Part shown: positions 1-5,735 of the stretch, one piece after another
Position numbering within the stretch: position 1 is the stretch's first letter
How the letters are laid out: every line of letters begins with the position of its first letter
Source: an uncultured Shinella sp.
GTDB taxonomy: Bacteria; Pseudomonadota; Alphaproteobacteria; Rhizobiales; Rhizobiaceae
Length of the DNA: 9,861 bases
Reading direction: 5' to 3'
Assembly: GCA_946481465.1 (NCBI GenBank)
Contig: CAMLOC010000068.1
Span: forward strand, 1-9,861
Program-made: the position numbers and the translations under genes
Notes under the pieces: model-generated
The model's database searches: none
The model's input: the letters and a program-made list of their open reading frames with translations, nothing else
Told to the model about the DNA's origin: nothing

Positions 1-1
1 G

Positions 2-400
2 CTCGTCGAACGGGCGATCACGCGCATCGGCACGAGCGGCGCCGGCATCGAGGTGATGGCGCTCGCCTCCGTGCGCGCCACCCGCGAGGCGACCGTCAAG
101 CACGACGGCGAGGACCTGCCGGTCATCGTCGGCGTGCCGATGGCCGGCGAGCGGATCAACGGCGAAACCTTCGACGGCGAACGGAAAACAGCCATATTTC
201 CCGGGGACTTGCCGAAGGATCCGGATTCTCTTTTCAAGGAACTTGAATCCCTGCCTGAAGGCGAGGCGCCGCATCTCCTGAACTTCGTGCGCTTCCGCCC
301 GCCGCATATCGAGGAGACGGGCGGCGGCCTGAAACTGTCCGTGCCGCACATCCGCCTCGACCGCGCGCTGCAATACCTGATCGGAGACCGGCTCGCATGA
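2..400 (+). CDS. YcjX-family (DUF463) P-loop ATPase, C-terminal part
   Basis: This is the last 132 codons of a gene that begins before the window; the frame is open from base 2 to the TGA at 398-400. The C-terminus reads LNFVRFRPP, then PHIRLDRALQYLIGDRLA, which is the characteristic tail of the YcjX/DUF463 family of predicted P-loop nucleotide hydrolases. The Walker A motif would lie upstream and cannot be seen. The stop overlaps the start of the next gene (ATGA), so the two are translationally coupled. The ycjX-ycjF pairing is common in proteobacteria. In E. coli the pair belongs to the phage-shock regulon, but nothing here shows such control. The biochemical role of YcjX is not established. 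The family call is based on the tail motif and on the downstream partner, and is fairly secure. Confidence 0.85.
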   Translation, partial: LVERAITRIGTSGAGIEVMALASVRATREATVKHDGEDLPVIVGVPMAGERINGETFDGERKTAIFPGDLPKDPDSLFKELESLPEGEAPHLLNFVRFRPPHIEETGGGLKLSVPHIRLDRALQYLIGDRLA

Positions 401-1458
401 ACGACCGCCCGCGCAAGCCCGCCGCCTTCTCGCTGCCCGCCAGCGCCCCGCAGCCGCCCGAGCGCGCCAGGCCCCGTGCCCCGGCCGCCTTCGACGACGC
501 TGTCACGCTGACGCCGGATGCGGACGATCCGTTCATCGCCACCACCGCCGACCTGCCGGACCTGGCGCCGCCGGTCGCAACCCCGCGCAAGCGCCGCCTG
601 ACGCTCGGCCGCCTCGCCCTCGGCGCGCTCGGCCTCCTCGTCTCGCTCGCCGTCGGCCTCTGGGTCGACGCGCTGATCCGCGACCTCTTCAGCCGCAACG
701 ACTGGCTCGGCTATCTCGCGATCGCCGCCGCCGCCGTGGCCGTTCTCGCCGTCCTCGGCCTCGTCGCACGCGAACTGATCGGCCTGCGCCGCCTCGCCGC
801 GGTGCAGGACCTCAAGCGCGACGTCGCCGACGCGGCACTGTCGCCGAGCCCGCAGGCCGGCCGCGCCATCCTCGCCCGCCTCGTGCACCTCCTCGCCGCC
901 CGGCCGCAGACGGCGCGCGGACGCGCCCGCCTTGCCGAAACCGAAGGCGAGATCATCGATGCGGCCCACCTCGTCGATCTTGCCGAGCGCGAACTGATGG
1001 CGCCGCTCGACCGCGAGGCGCGCGCGCTGATCCTCGGCGCGGCCAAGCGGGTCTCCATCGTCACCGCCGTCAGCCCGCGCGCGCTGGTCGATCTCGGCTA
1101 TGTCGTCTACGAGAGCAGCCGGCTGGTGCGCGGCATGGCGGAGCTTTACGGCGGGCGCCCGGGCAAGATCGGCATGCTGCGGCTGATGCGCGACGTCGTC
1201 GCCCATCTCGCCGTCACCGGTTCCATCGCCATGGGCGACAGCCTGGTGCAGCAGGTGCTGGGCCACGGGCTGGCCTCGAAACTCTCCGCCCGGCTCGGCG
1301 AAGGCGTCATCAACGGCCTGATGACGGCGCGGATCGGCATCGCCGCCATGGACCTCTGCCGGCCCATGCCCTTCCGTGCGCTGAAGCGCCCGGGCATCGG
1401 CGATTTCATCGGCGACCTGACGCCGGGCATGGCGGCCGGCCGGCGCGACGAAGCGTGA
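397..1458 (+). CDS. YcjF / UPF0283 family inner-membrane protein (DUF697)
   Basis: A 353-residue protein, normal for the family. Residues 1-66 are Pro/Ala-rich and probably disordered and cytoplasmic. Two hydrophobic segments follow at about 71-94 and 103-127, separated by a short charged loop, and then a long C-terminal soluble region. That region contains the family signature: GGRPG near residue 250, then HLAVTG, GD, LSARLGEGVINGLMTARIG and CRPMPF near the end. This matches the TIGR01620/YcjF family, which carries DUF697. The start at 397 sits in the ATGA overlap with ycjX, with GGAGA nine bases upstream inside the ycjX coding sequence, so the two proteins are probably made from one message and may work together at the membrane. 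Exact function is unknown. No clear intrinsic terminator follows: a 5-bp hairpin at 1512-1525 lacks a T tract. Confidence 0.88.
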   Translation: MNDRPRKPAAFSLPASAPQPPERARPRAPAAFDDAVTLTPDADDPFIATTADLPDLAPPVATPRKRRLTLGRLALGALGLLVSLAVGLWVDALIRDLFSRNDWLGYLAIAAAAVAVLAVLGLVARELIGLRRLAAVQDLKRDVADAALSPSPQAGRAILARLVHLLAARPQTARGRARLAETEGEIIDAAHLVDLAERELMAPLDREARALILGAAKRVSIVTAVSPRALVDLGYVVYESSRLVRGMAELYGGRPGKIGMLRLMRDVVAHLAVTGSIAMGDSLVQQVLGHGLASKLSARLGEGVINGLMTARIGIAAMDLCRPMPFRALKRPGIGDFIGDLTPGMAAGRRDEA

Positions 1459-1574
1459 GCCGCGCCGCCGTGCGCCCTTGACGGTGGCGCACTGTGGATT
1501 CGCTGCAACACCCCGGTTTTCCGGGCCTGCGCGACCGGTAAATCACGACGGGCGGGGCAGCCGGAAACCGTCCA

Positions 1575-1582
1575 TTAACCAT
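1575..1582 (+). promoter_or_regulatory. TTAACCAT motif, possible CtrA half-site
   Basis: The octamer TTAACCAT lies 62 bases before the start of the secreted-protein gene, in a locally AT-richer patch. TTAACCAT is one of the motifs described for the alphaproteobacterial cell-cycle regulator CtrA, the other being TTAA-N7-TTAA. There is no second TTAA at the right distance here, so this is a half-site at best. A CcrM-type GANTC site (GATTC) lies at 1497-1501 in the same spacer. Chance occurrence is quite possible. Confidence 0.25.
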
Positions 1583-1644
1583 TTTCGCGCAAATCTCGTC
1601 GCACACAAGCAGGCCGGATGGCCGTCGCCCATCAAGGATCGTTC

Positions 1645-2193
1645 ATGTACCCGCGCACTTCTTTGATCGCCCGCGTCTCCGCAGCGGCCTTCCTCGCAGC
1701 CACCGCCATCGCGCTTCCGGCCTCCGCCGGCTCGCGCGACAAGGCCTTCTTCGAGCAGGTCACCGGCAACTGGCAGGGCAAGGGCGAGATCGTCGCCGGC
1801 AAGTACAAGGGCACCAAGTTCGCCTGCGACCTGACGGGCGACACGGGCCCCGCCAAGGGCGCCGGCATCCAGCTCGACGGCTTCTGCCGCGTCGGCGTCT
1901 TCAAGCAGCCGATGTCCGCCCTCATCACCAAATCGGGCAGCACCTACAAGGGCAAGTTCCTCGACGGCGCCTCCGGCAAGGGCCTCGACATCACGTCCGG
2001 CCAGGTCAACGGCAACAAGGTGGTCGTCGGCATCAACCGCCAGAAGCTCAACGGCGCGATGATCGCGCGCCTCGACGGCGACAACAAGATGAACATCACC
2101 ATCTCGGTGAAGGTCGCCGACAAGATGGTCCCGGTCATCGGCGTCTCGCTCGACCGCAATCTCGACGACATCGCCGTCGGTTCGATCAAGTAG
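1645..2193 (+). CDS. Small exported protein of unknown function, predicted beta-rich
   Basis: A 182-residue protein starting MYPRTSLIARVSAAAF. The first 28 residues form a typical Sec signal peptide (basic n-region, Ala/Leu-rich core, ASA before Gly29), so the mature form is probably periplasmic or secreted. I prefer the ATG at 1645 over the in-frame ATG at 1618 because AAGGA lies six bases upstream and because the signal peptide then starts cleanly. The mature protein opens with FFEQVTGNWQGKGEI; the W-x-G-x-G pattern and the many alternating polar/hydrophobic stretches suggest a small beta-barrel, loosely lipocalin-like. Two cysteines (C61, C81) could form a disulfide. I do not recognise a named family; similar conserved hypothetical proteins occur in rhizobia. 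Its 3' end overlaps the 3' end of folK by 8 bases on the opposite strand, leaving no room for a separate terminator. Confidence 0.8.
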   Translation: MYPRTSLIARVSAAAFLAATAIALPASAGSRDKAFFEQVTGNWQGKGEIVAGKYKGTKFACDLTGDTGPAKGAGIQLDGFCRVGVFKQPMSALITKSGSTYKGKFLDGASGKGLDITSGQVNGNKVVVGINRQKLNGAMIARLDGDNKMNITISVKVADKMVPVIGVSLDRNLDDIAVGSIK

Positions 2194-2704
2194 CCTGCCA
2201 CCAGTCGGAGCCGGCGCTCGCCGGCTCGATGCCGGCCACATCCGCATCCCCCAGCCACGCGGCCACCGTGCGCCCCTCGACCACCAGGGCGGGCGCCACG
2301 TCGGCAAGCGGCATCAGCACGAAGCCGCGCCCCGTCATGCGCGGATGCGGCAGTTCCAGCCGCCCGCCGGTCTGCGCCACGCCCTCATAGGTCAGGACGT
2401 CGATATCGATGGTGCGCGGTCCCCAGCGCTCCTTGCGCTCGCGCTTCATGTCGCGCTCGATGGCAAGGCAGGTGTCGAGCAGCGGCTCGGGCGCAAGCAT
2501 CGTGTCGACCAGCGCGCAGGCGTTGAAGAACCAGTCCTGGTCGGTCTTGCCCCAGGGCGGCGTGCGGTAGAGCCGCGAGACCGCCGCCACGCGGCAATCC
2601 GCGCGCGCGTCGAGCGCGCGCAGCGCCTCGGCCATGGCGCGCACGGGATCGCCGATATTGCCGCCGAGGCCGAGCGCGGCCCGGCGGAAGGGTTCAGACG
2701 GCAT
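2186..2704 (-). CDS. folK: 2-amino-4-hydroxy-6-hydroxymethyldihydropteridine pyrophosphokinase (HPPK)
   Basis: A 172-residue cytoplasmic enzyme that transfers pyrophosphate from ATP to 6-hydroxymethyl-dihydropterin, the step before dihydropteroate synthase in folate synthesis. Motifs in order: the N-terminal LGLGGNIGD (11-19, with Gly where many homologues have LGSN), YRTPPWG (46-52), FFNAC (59-63), the ATP/Mg-binding signature RWGPRTIDIDVL (93-104, with metal ligands D100 and D102) and LPHPRM (118-123). Length and motif spacing are normal. It is the last gene of folP-folB-folK: its ATG lies 11 bases inside the end of folB, so translation is probably coupled. The TGA overlaps the end of the convergent secreted-protein gene. 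An intact, functional enzyme is expected. Confidence 0.95.
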   Translation of the reverse strand: MPSEPFRRAALGLGGNIGDPVRAMAEALRALDARADCRVAAVSRLYRTPPWGKTDQDWFFNACALVDTMLAPEPLLDTCLAIERDMKRERKERWGPRTIDIDVLTYEGVAQTGGRLELPHPRMTGRGFVLMPLADVAPALVVEGRTVAAWLGDADVAGIEPASAGSDWWQAT

Positions 2705-3062
2705 GGTCGACCGTCACCTGCACGTAATCCAGCACGCCGGGCACCGGCGCGTTCGGCTTGCGCACCGTGATGCGCGCGCGGGAAATCTGCGGGAAGCGGG
2801 CACAGAGCACACTGGCGATCTCCTGCGCCAGCGCCTCGATGAGATAGCGCCGCTGGCCCGTGACGATCCGTTCGATCTCCTGGAAGGCGACGCCGTAGTC
2901 CACGGTCGATTCGATCGCGTCGTCGGAAAGCGGGCGCAGCGGGCGCACCTCCAGTTCCGCGTCGACGAAGAACCGCTGGCCGAGGAACTCCTCGGCATCG
3001 TGCAGGCCGTGGCGGGCGAAGAAGGCGCAGTTCTTGAGCGTGATCGTGTAGGTGGTGGTCAT
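2694..3062 (-). CDS. folB: Dihydroneopterin aldolase
   Basis: A 122-residue protein of the usual FolB length, catalysing retro-aldol cleavage of 7,8-dihydroneopterin to 6-hydroxymethyl-dihydropterin and glycolaldehyde; it normally acts as an octamer in the cytoplasm. The hallmark N-terminal stretch FFARHGLHDAEEFLGQRFFV (14-33) includes the substrate-region glutamate E24 and the GQ pair. Further on are VDYG (54-57, Tyr56), LIEALA (74-79, pterin-anchoring Glu76) and VRKPNAPVPG (100-109, catalytic Lys102). The start is supported by AGGAAAG a few bases upstream. It lies 24 bases downstream of folP and overlaps folK by 11 bases, so it is the middle gene of the folate operon and feeds FolK directly. 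Confidence 0.95.
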   Translation of the reverse strand: MTTTYTITLKNCAFFARHGLHDAEEFLGQRFFVDAELEVRPLRPLSDDAIESTVDYGVAFQEIERIVTGQRRYLIEALAQEIASVLCARFPQISRARITVRKPNAPVPGVLDYVQVTVDHAV

Positions 3063-3086
3063 GGGTCTTTCCTGTCTGGCTGCCTG

Positions 3087-3959
3087 TCAGGCGCGCGCCT
3101 CGCGCGCCGTCACCTTGCGCCCCGCGGCGAGCATAGCATCCGCCATCGCCAGCGCATCCCTGTTGATTGCGACATCGTGCACCCTGAAGACCGCCGCGCC
3201 GGCGATCCGCAGCAATGCGGTGGTGGCGGCCGTGCCGGCATCGCGGCCCTCCGCCTCGCGCCCCGTGACGGCGCCGACGAAGCGTTTTCGCGAGGTGCCG
3301 GCGAGGATCGGCAATTCGAAACCGTAAAGTTCGCCGAAACGCGCCATCAGTTCGAGGTTCTCGTCCGTATCCTTGGCAAAGCCGAAACCGGGATCGAGCA
3401 CCATCGCCTCGCGCGCGACGCCGGCCGCCCGGGCGATCTCCAGCGAGCGGCCGAGGAAGAGATACTGGTCTTCCACGACGTCCGGCCGCTTCTCGCGGTC
3501 CCGCCCGGTATGCATGATGCAGAGCCCTGCCGAGGTCTCAGCGGCGACGCCGGCAATGTCGGGTTCGCGCTGCAGGCCGTGCACGTCGTTGACGATATGG
3601 GCGCCGGCCGCAACGGCGAGCCGCGCCGTCTCGGCCCTGTAGGTATCGACGGAGATGATCGCGTCCGTCGTGCCCGCAAGCGCCTCGATAACGGGCAGGA
3701 TGCGGTCCTGCTCCTCCGCCGCCGACACGGCGGCCGCGCCGGGCCGGGTCGATTCCCCGCCGATATCGACGATCTCCGCCCCCTCTTCGAGACAGAGGAT
3801 GGCCTGCGCCACCGCCTTGTCCGCGCTGTCGAAGCGGCCGCCGTCGGAAAAGGAATCCGGCGTCACATTGACGATCGCCATCAAAATGCCGCGCGGACCG
3901 AGTTCCAGCGAACGGCCGTGGGCAAGTGCCCAGCGAAAGGGTTGAAAGGGCGAGAACAT
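3087..3959 (-). CDS. folP: Dihydropteroate synthase
   Basis: A 290-residue TIM-barrel enzyme that joins dihydropterin pyrophosphate to p-aminobenzoate, releasing pyrophosphate; it is the target of sulfonamides. Motifs in order: MAIVNVTPDSFSDGG (27-41), DIGGESTRPG (65-74), SVDTYRAE (103-110), HIVNDVHG (121-128), LDPGFGFAKD (188-197), LAGTSRKRFVG (219-229) and FRVHDV (258-263). All the usual pterin- and phosphate-binding residues appear present, and nothing marks it as an acquired sulfonamide-resistant form. The ATG has GGGAGGA seven bases upstream. It is the first gene of folP-folB-folK, so the operon promoter should lie between 3960 and about 4060, in the spacer shared with the divergent DUF922 gene. 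Confidence 0.96.
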   Translation of the reverse strand: MFSPFQPFRWALAHGRSLELGPRGILMAIVNVTPDSFSDGGRFDSADKAVAQAILCLEEGAEIVDIGGESTRPGAAAVSAAEEQDRILPVIEALAGTTDAIISVDTYRAETARLAVAAGAHIVNDVHGLQREPDIAGVAAETSAGLCIMHTGRDREKRPDVVEDQYLFLGRSLEIARAAGVAREAMVLDPGFGFAKDTDENLELMARFGELYGFELPILAGTSRKRFVGAVTGREAEGRDAGTAATTALLRIAGAAVFRVHDVAINRDALAMADAMLAAGRKVTAREARA

Positions 3960-4173
3960 GGCGGTTTCCTCCCGCGGTTGACCACAGCGCCTCGGATATT
4001 CCCCGGCACCCTTAGCTTTAAATCAACGGATTTACCGCTAAGGCTGTCGAGCGGCGTCCCGGATAGGGTGTTGCGCTCGCCGAGCCTATGCCCCAAGCTC
4101 GGGGGAAGTTCAACCGGCGCCTTCGGCCGGTCTCCACGCCGGACGATCCGGCGGCGAAAGGAATGCTGACGGA
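3960..4173. promoter_or_regulatory. Divergent folP / DUF922 control region rich in hairpins
   Basis: This 214-base spacer separates two divergent genes and must hold both promoters. I could not fix a convincing pair of -35 and -10 boxes. On the minus strand TTGATT (4023-4028) and GAATAT upstream of folP are 19 bases apart, which is too wide to trust. The spacer holds the 34-base palindrome described separately and three smaller hairpins on the DUF922 side: CCCC/GGGG at 4091-4104, ACCGGC/GCCGGT at 4113-4131 and CGCCGGA/TCCGGCG at 4137-4153. The last ends just before the likely ribosome site AAAGGA (4157-4162). These could shape the leader RNA of the DUF922 gene. A role in regulation is inference. 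Confidence 0.5.
4010..4043. repeat. 34-base interrupted palindrome in folP/DUF922 spacer
   Basis: The arms are CCTTAGC (4010-4016) and GCTAAGG (4037-4043). A two-base mismatch on each side (TT against CC) separates them from inner arms TAAATC (4019-4024) and GATTTA (4029-4034), with AACG in the centre. Thirteen of fifteen positions pair about one axis, in an AT-rich island within GC-rich DNA. There is no T tract, so it does not look like an intrinsic terminator. It could be an operator for a dimeric repressor controlling one or both divergent genes, or a cruciform or RNA hairpin. I do not recognise it as the site of a named regulator. Confidence 0.6.
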
Positions 4174-4785
4174 ATGACGACCACCGCTCGCCTGATGGCC
4201 CTGGCCGCCCTTGCCTGCCTTGCGTTCCAGCCGGCCCGCGCCGATACCATCACCTCCAAGACCTTCGCCTATTTTTCCGTCGGCGGGCGCACGGCGGCCG
4301 AACTCGACGAGGAACTGTCGAAGCATGGCCCGGTCATGAAGCACAGCGGCGCGCGCCATCCCGGCGCCACCCGGATCAAGTGGGGCGGCTCGGTGACCTA
4401 TGTGCGCCGCGGCAACCGCTGCGCCGTCGGCGAGGCGCGGGTGACGCTCTCCACCGAGATCATCCTGCCGCGCTGGAAGCACCGCAAGCGCGCCACCCCG
4501 TCGCTCGCGCTCATCTGGGACACGCTTTCGAGCGACATAAAACGCCATGAGGAACGCCACGCCGAGATCGCCCGCAACCACGCCCGCAGCCTGGAGCGCA
4601 CGTTGAGGAGCCTGCGCCCCGAAGCCGACTGCGAGCGCATGCAGGCCCGCGTCGACCGGGTGACGGCCGATGCCGTCTCGAAGCACGATGCCGACCAGGC
4701 GCGCTTCGACCGCGTCGAATCGAAGAACTTCAACGACCGGATGATGCGCCTGCTGGTGCACCGGTTGAAGAACCGCGCCGAGTAA
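4174..4785 (+). CDS. Exported DUF922 protein, predicted zinc-dependent protease (HExxH)
   Basis: A 203-residue protein with a signal peptide (about residues 1-23, ending ARA before Asp24). The body matches the DUF922/COG5661 family, annotated as predicted secreted Zn-dependent proteases: an N-terminal part beginning TITSKTFAYFSVGGRTAAEL (25-44), a central part with WGGSVTY (70-76), and the key motif HEERH (125-129). HEERH fits HExxH, in which two histidines bind zinc and the glutamate is catalytic. HAEIARNHARSLE then continues the helix and could supply a third ligand. C83 and C153 could form a disulfide. Proteolysis has, to my knowledge, not been shown for the family. AAAGGA lies 11 bases before the ATG, a somewhat long spacing. 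No functional link to the divergent folate genes is evident. Confidence 0.85.
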   Translation: MTTTARLMALAALACLAFQPARADTITSKTFAYFSVGGRTAAELDEELSKHGPVMKHSGARHPGATRIKWGGSVTYVRRGNRCAVGEARVTLSTEIILPRWKHRKRATPSLALIWDTLSSDIKRHEERHAEIARNHARSLERTLRSLRPEADCERMQARVDRVTADAVSKHDADQARFDRVESKNFNDRMMRLLVHRLKNRAE

Positions 4786-4834
4786 GGCGCCGCACCGGCA
4801 GGTATTTCTTGAAAGAGTTTTAATGGAACGGGAC

Positions 4835-4858
4835 CGGGCGAAGGCCCGCGCGCCTTTT
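4835..4858 (+). terminator. Weak intrinsic terminator-like hairpin after the DUF922 gene
   Basis: CGGGC and GCCCG pair around a GAAG loop (4835-4848), and four T follow after a short GC stretch (4855-4858). An alternative fold pairs AAGGC (4841-4845) with GCCTT (4852-4856). It lies 50 bases past the DUF922 stop. The T run is short and offset, so termination may be partial. Confidence 0.35.
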
Positions 4859-4933
4859 CATGCACGAAATGACTGGTTAGTTTTAGCGATAGCGCAATTC
4901 CGCAAATCGCCGTATTTTCATATCAACAGTGAA

Positions 4934-5091
4934 CGGGAAGACGATTTTCCTTCCCGAAGTCGCATGAAACGGTTTGTAACAGGTTCTCCTGGCGCGTCCC
5001 AATCAAAGCAGCAGGTGTCTCCTCCCTCTCCTGCCTGCGATGCGCCCTCCTGGCCTCGCTCGTCCTGACCGACCGGCGAGGCTCTTTTTTT
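4934..5091 (+). ncRNA. Candidate trans-acting small RNA with anti-Shine-Dalgarno loop
   Basis: Three hairpins line up on the plus strand and end in a strong terminator. SL1 is CGGGAAG/CTTCCCG (4934-4956). SL2 pairs GCAGCAGG (5008-5015) with CCTGCCTGC (5030-5038), with one bulged base, around the loop TGTCTCCTCCCTCT (5016-5029). SL3 is the terminator (5053-5091). A small CAGG/CCTG stem lies near 4980-4990. The SL2 loop contains CCTCC, complementary to the ribosome-binding core GGAGG, and a second copy, CCCTCCT, sits unpaired at 5045-5051 just before the terminator. Pyrimidine-rich anti-SD loops are typical of alphaproteobacterial Hfq-linked or 'cuckoo'-type sRNAs (for example alpha-r14, AbcR). 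I cannot assign the family from sequence alone. The 5' end is uncertain: the RNA may start anywhere from about 4930 to 5005, or be cut from the DUF922 3' UTR. Confidence 0.5.
5053..5091 (+). terminator. Rho-independent terminator, 7-bp stem plus seven T
   Basis: GCCTCGC (5053-5059) pairs with GCGAGGC (5076-5082), and GTC/GAC inside can extend the stem across a small internal loop. TC and then seven consecutive T follow (5085-5091). The T tract is only on the plus strand, so it ends rightward transcription. It lies 268 bases beyond the DUF922 stop, which is far for an mRNA terminator and suggests that it belongs to a separate transcript. Confidence 0.8.
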
Positions 5092-5128
5092 GCCCTTCTA
5101 TTCTTGCAAGCGTGCCCAGGCCCGCGAT

Positions 5129-5182
5129 CTCTTCTTCCTTGATGAAGAAGAGGCGTCGCACCGCGACGGCCGGAACCGGCCG
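5129..5182. repeat. Three adjacent inverted repeats near the ferredoxin 3' end
   Basis: The first repeat is CTCTTCTTC/GAAGAAGAG, nine perfect pairs around CTTGAT (5129-5152). The second is GTCGC/GCGAC around ACC (5155-5167). The third is CGGCCGG/CCGGCCG around AA (5167-5182). They stand almost head to tail in 54 bases, 31 bases downstream of the ferredoxin stop. They could fold as stacked hairpins at the 3' end of the ferredoxin message, protecting it or aiding termination, although neither strand has a T tract after them. Rightward readthrough is already stopped at 5091. Confidence 0.55.
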
Positions 5183-5212
5183 CGCGCTTCGGCAAATCCG
5201 GGAAGGGCGATG

Positions 5213-5533
5213 TCAGGCCTGGCGTTCGGGAACGTGGACGACGAGCCCGTCCAGCGCATCCGACATCTTGATCTGACAGGAGAGGCGCGAGGTGGGGCGC
5301 ACCTCGTAGGCGAAGTCCAGCATGTCCTCCTCCATCGCTTCCGGCGGGCCGACGACCGCGCTCCAGGCGTCGTCGACATAGACATGACAGGTCGCACAGG
5401 CGCAGGCGCCGCCGCACTCGGCCTCGATGCCGGGCACGGAGTTGCGCACGGCGTTTTCCATGACCGTGGAGCCGTTGGCGACGGTGAGGTCGTGGCGCGT
5501 GCCGTCGAAGGCGACGATGGTGAGTTTGCTCAT
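5213..5533 (-). CDS. [2Fe-2S] ferredoxin, adrenodoxin / ferredoxin VI type
   Basis: A 106-residue soluble electron carrier. The cluster ligands follow the adrenodoxin pattern C-x5-C-x2-C...C: C40, C46 and C49 in [14 protein letters not shown], and C86 in RLSCQI. C44 is an extra cysteine, not a usual ligand. The surrounding residues (acidic MEEDMLDFA at 67-75, and a C-terminal LVVHVPE) fit the bacterial FdVI/adrenodoxin class. Likely partners are a ferredoxin reductase and either iron-sulfur assembly or an oxygenase; no partner is encoded here. The ATG at 5533 has GGAAG upstream and begins [11 protein letters not shown] at the usual domain boundary; the frame stays open upstream to 5809, but that extension shows no domain and overlaps the hpt gene. 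Probably its own transcription unit, set apart from hpt by a hairpin. Confidence 0.93.
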   Translation of the reverse strand: MSKLTIVAFDGTRHDLTVANGSTVMENAVRNSVPGIEAECGGACACATCHVYVDDAWSAVVGPPEAMEEDMLDFAYEVRPTSRLSCQIKMSDALDGLVVHVPERQA

Positions 5534-5650
5534 GATGGCTTCCGGATCCTCAAGACTGCCCGGGCGGGCGAACGAACGGCCGGCGGGAAGGTGGTCGAAC
5601 GCGCCGGTTTTCGCGGACGTTTCCAACAAAACCCCTCTCCAGTCAACATC

Positions 5651-5685
5651 GCGCGCCCGGCGGGTTCCGGCCGGTCCGGGCGCGC
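5651..5685. repeat. Perfect 10-bp inverted repeat between hpt and ferredoxin genes
   Basis: GCGCGCCCGG (5651-5660) and CCGGGCGCGC (5676-5685) are exact reverse complements around a 15-base loop that can itself pair in part. The element lies 51 bases past the hpt stop in the direction of transcription and 118 bases before the ferredoxin start. It would make a very stable RNA hairpin in an hpt-ferredoxin transcript. There is no T tract immediately after it on the minus strand, so termination would be inefficient or Rho-dependent. A role in uncoupling the two genes is inference. Confidence 0.55.
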
Positions 5686-5735
5686 CATCGGCTTTTCCCG
5701 CCGCGCCGGAGACGGCACGGCAGGGCCTGCGGCGA

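Larger units (their letters stand above)
4786..5212. other. 427-base intergenic region without a convincing protein gene
   Basis: No reading frame here has a plausible ribosome site together with the codon bias of the neighbours. In order it holds: the weak hairpin after the DUF922 gene (4835-4858); an AT-rich stretch (about 4865-4930) where an sRNA promoter would be expected, though I find no clear -35/-10 pair; the hairpins and strong terminator of the candidate small RNA (4934-5091); and three adjacent inverted repeats (5129-5182) near the 3' end of the minus-strand ferredoxin gene. Confidence 0.7.

Noticed and set aside
1512..1525. CCCGG-TTTT-CCGGG hairpin after the YcjF gene as a terminator
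   Set aside because: Only five pairs, and no T tract follows on either strand.
2634..4169. Open frame of 511 codons on the plus strand across the fol genes
   Set aside because: It lies antisense to three genes with complete catalytic motifs and shows no motif of its own; a GC-bias shadow.
4163..4177. Four-codon upstream frame (ATG to TGA) overlapping the DUF922 start
   Set aside because: AAAGGA directly abuts its ATG, leaving no spacing for initiation; the same site is better used for the ATG at 4174.
4823..5068. Open frame of 81 codons in the sRNA region
   Set aside because: It lacks a ribosome site and neighbour-like codon use, and ends inside the terminator stem; the RNA structure explains the region better.
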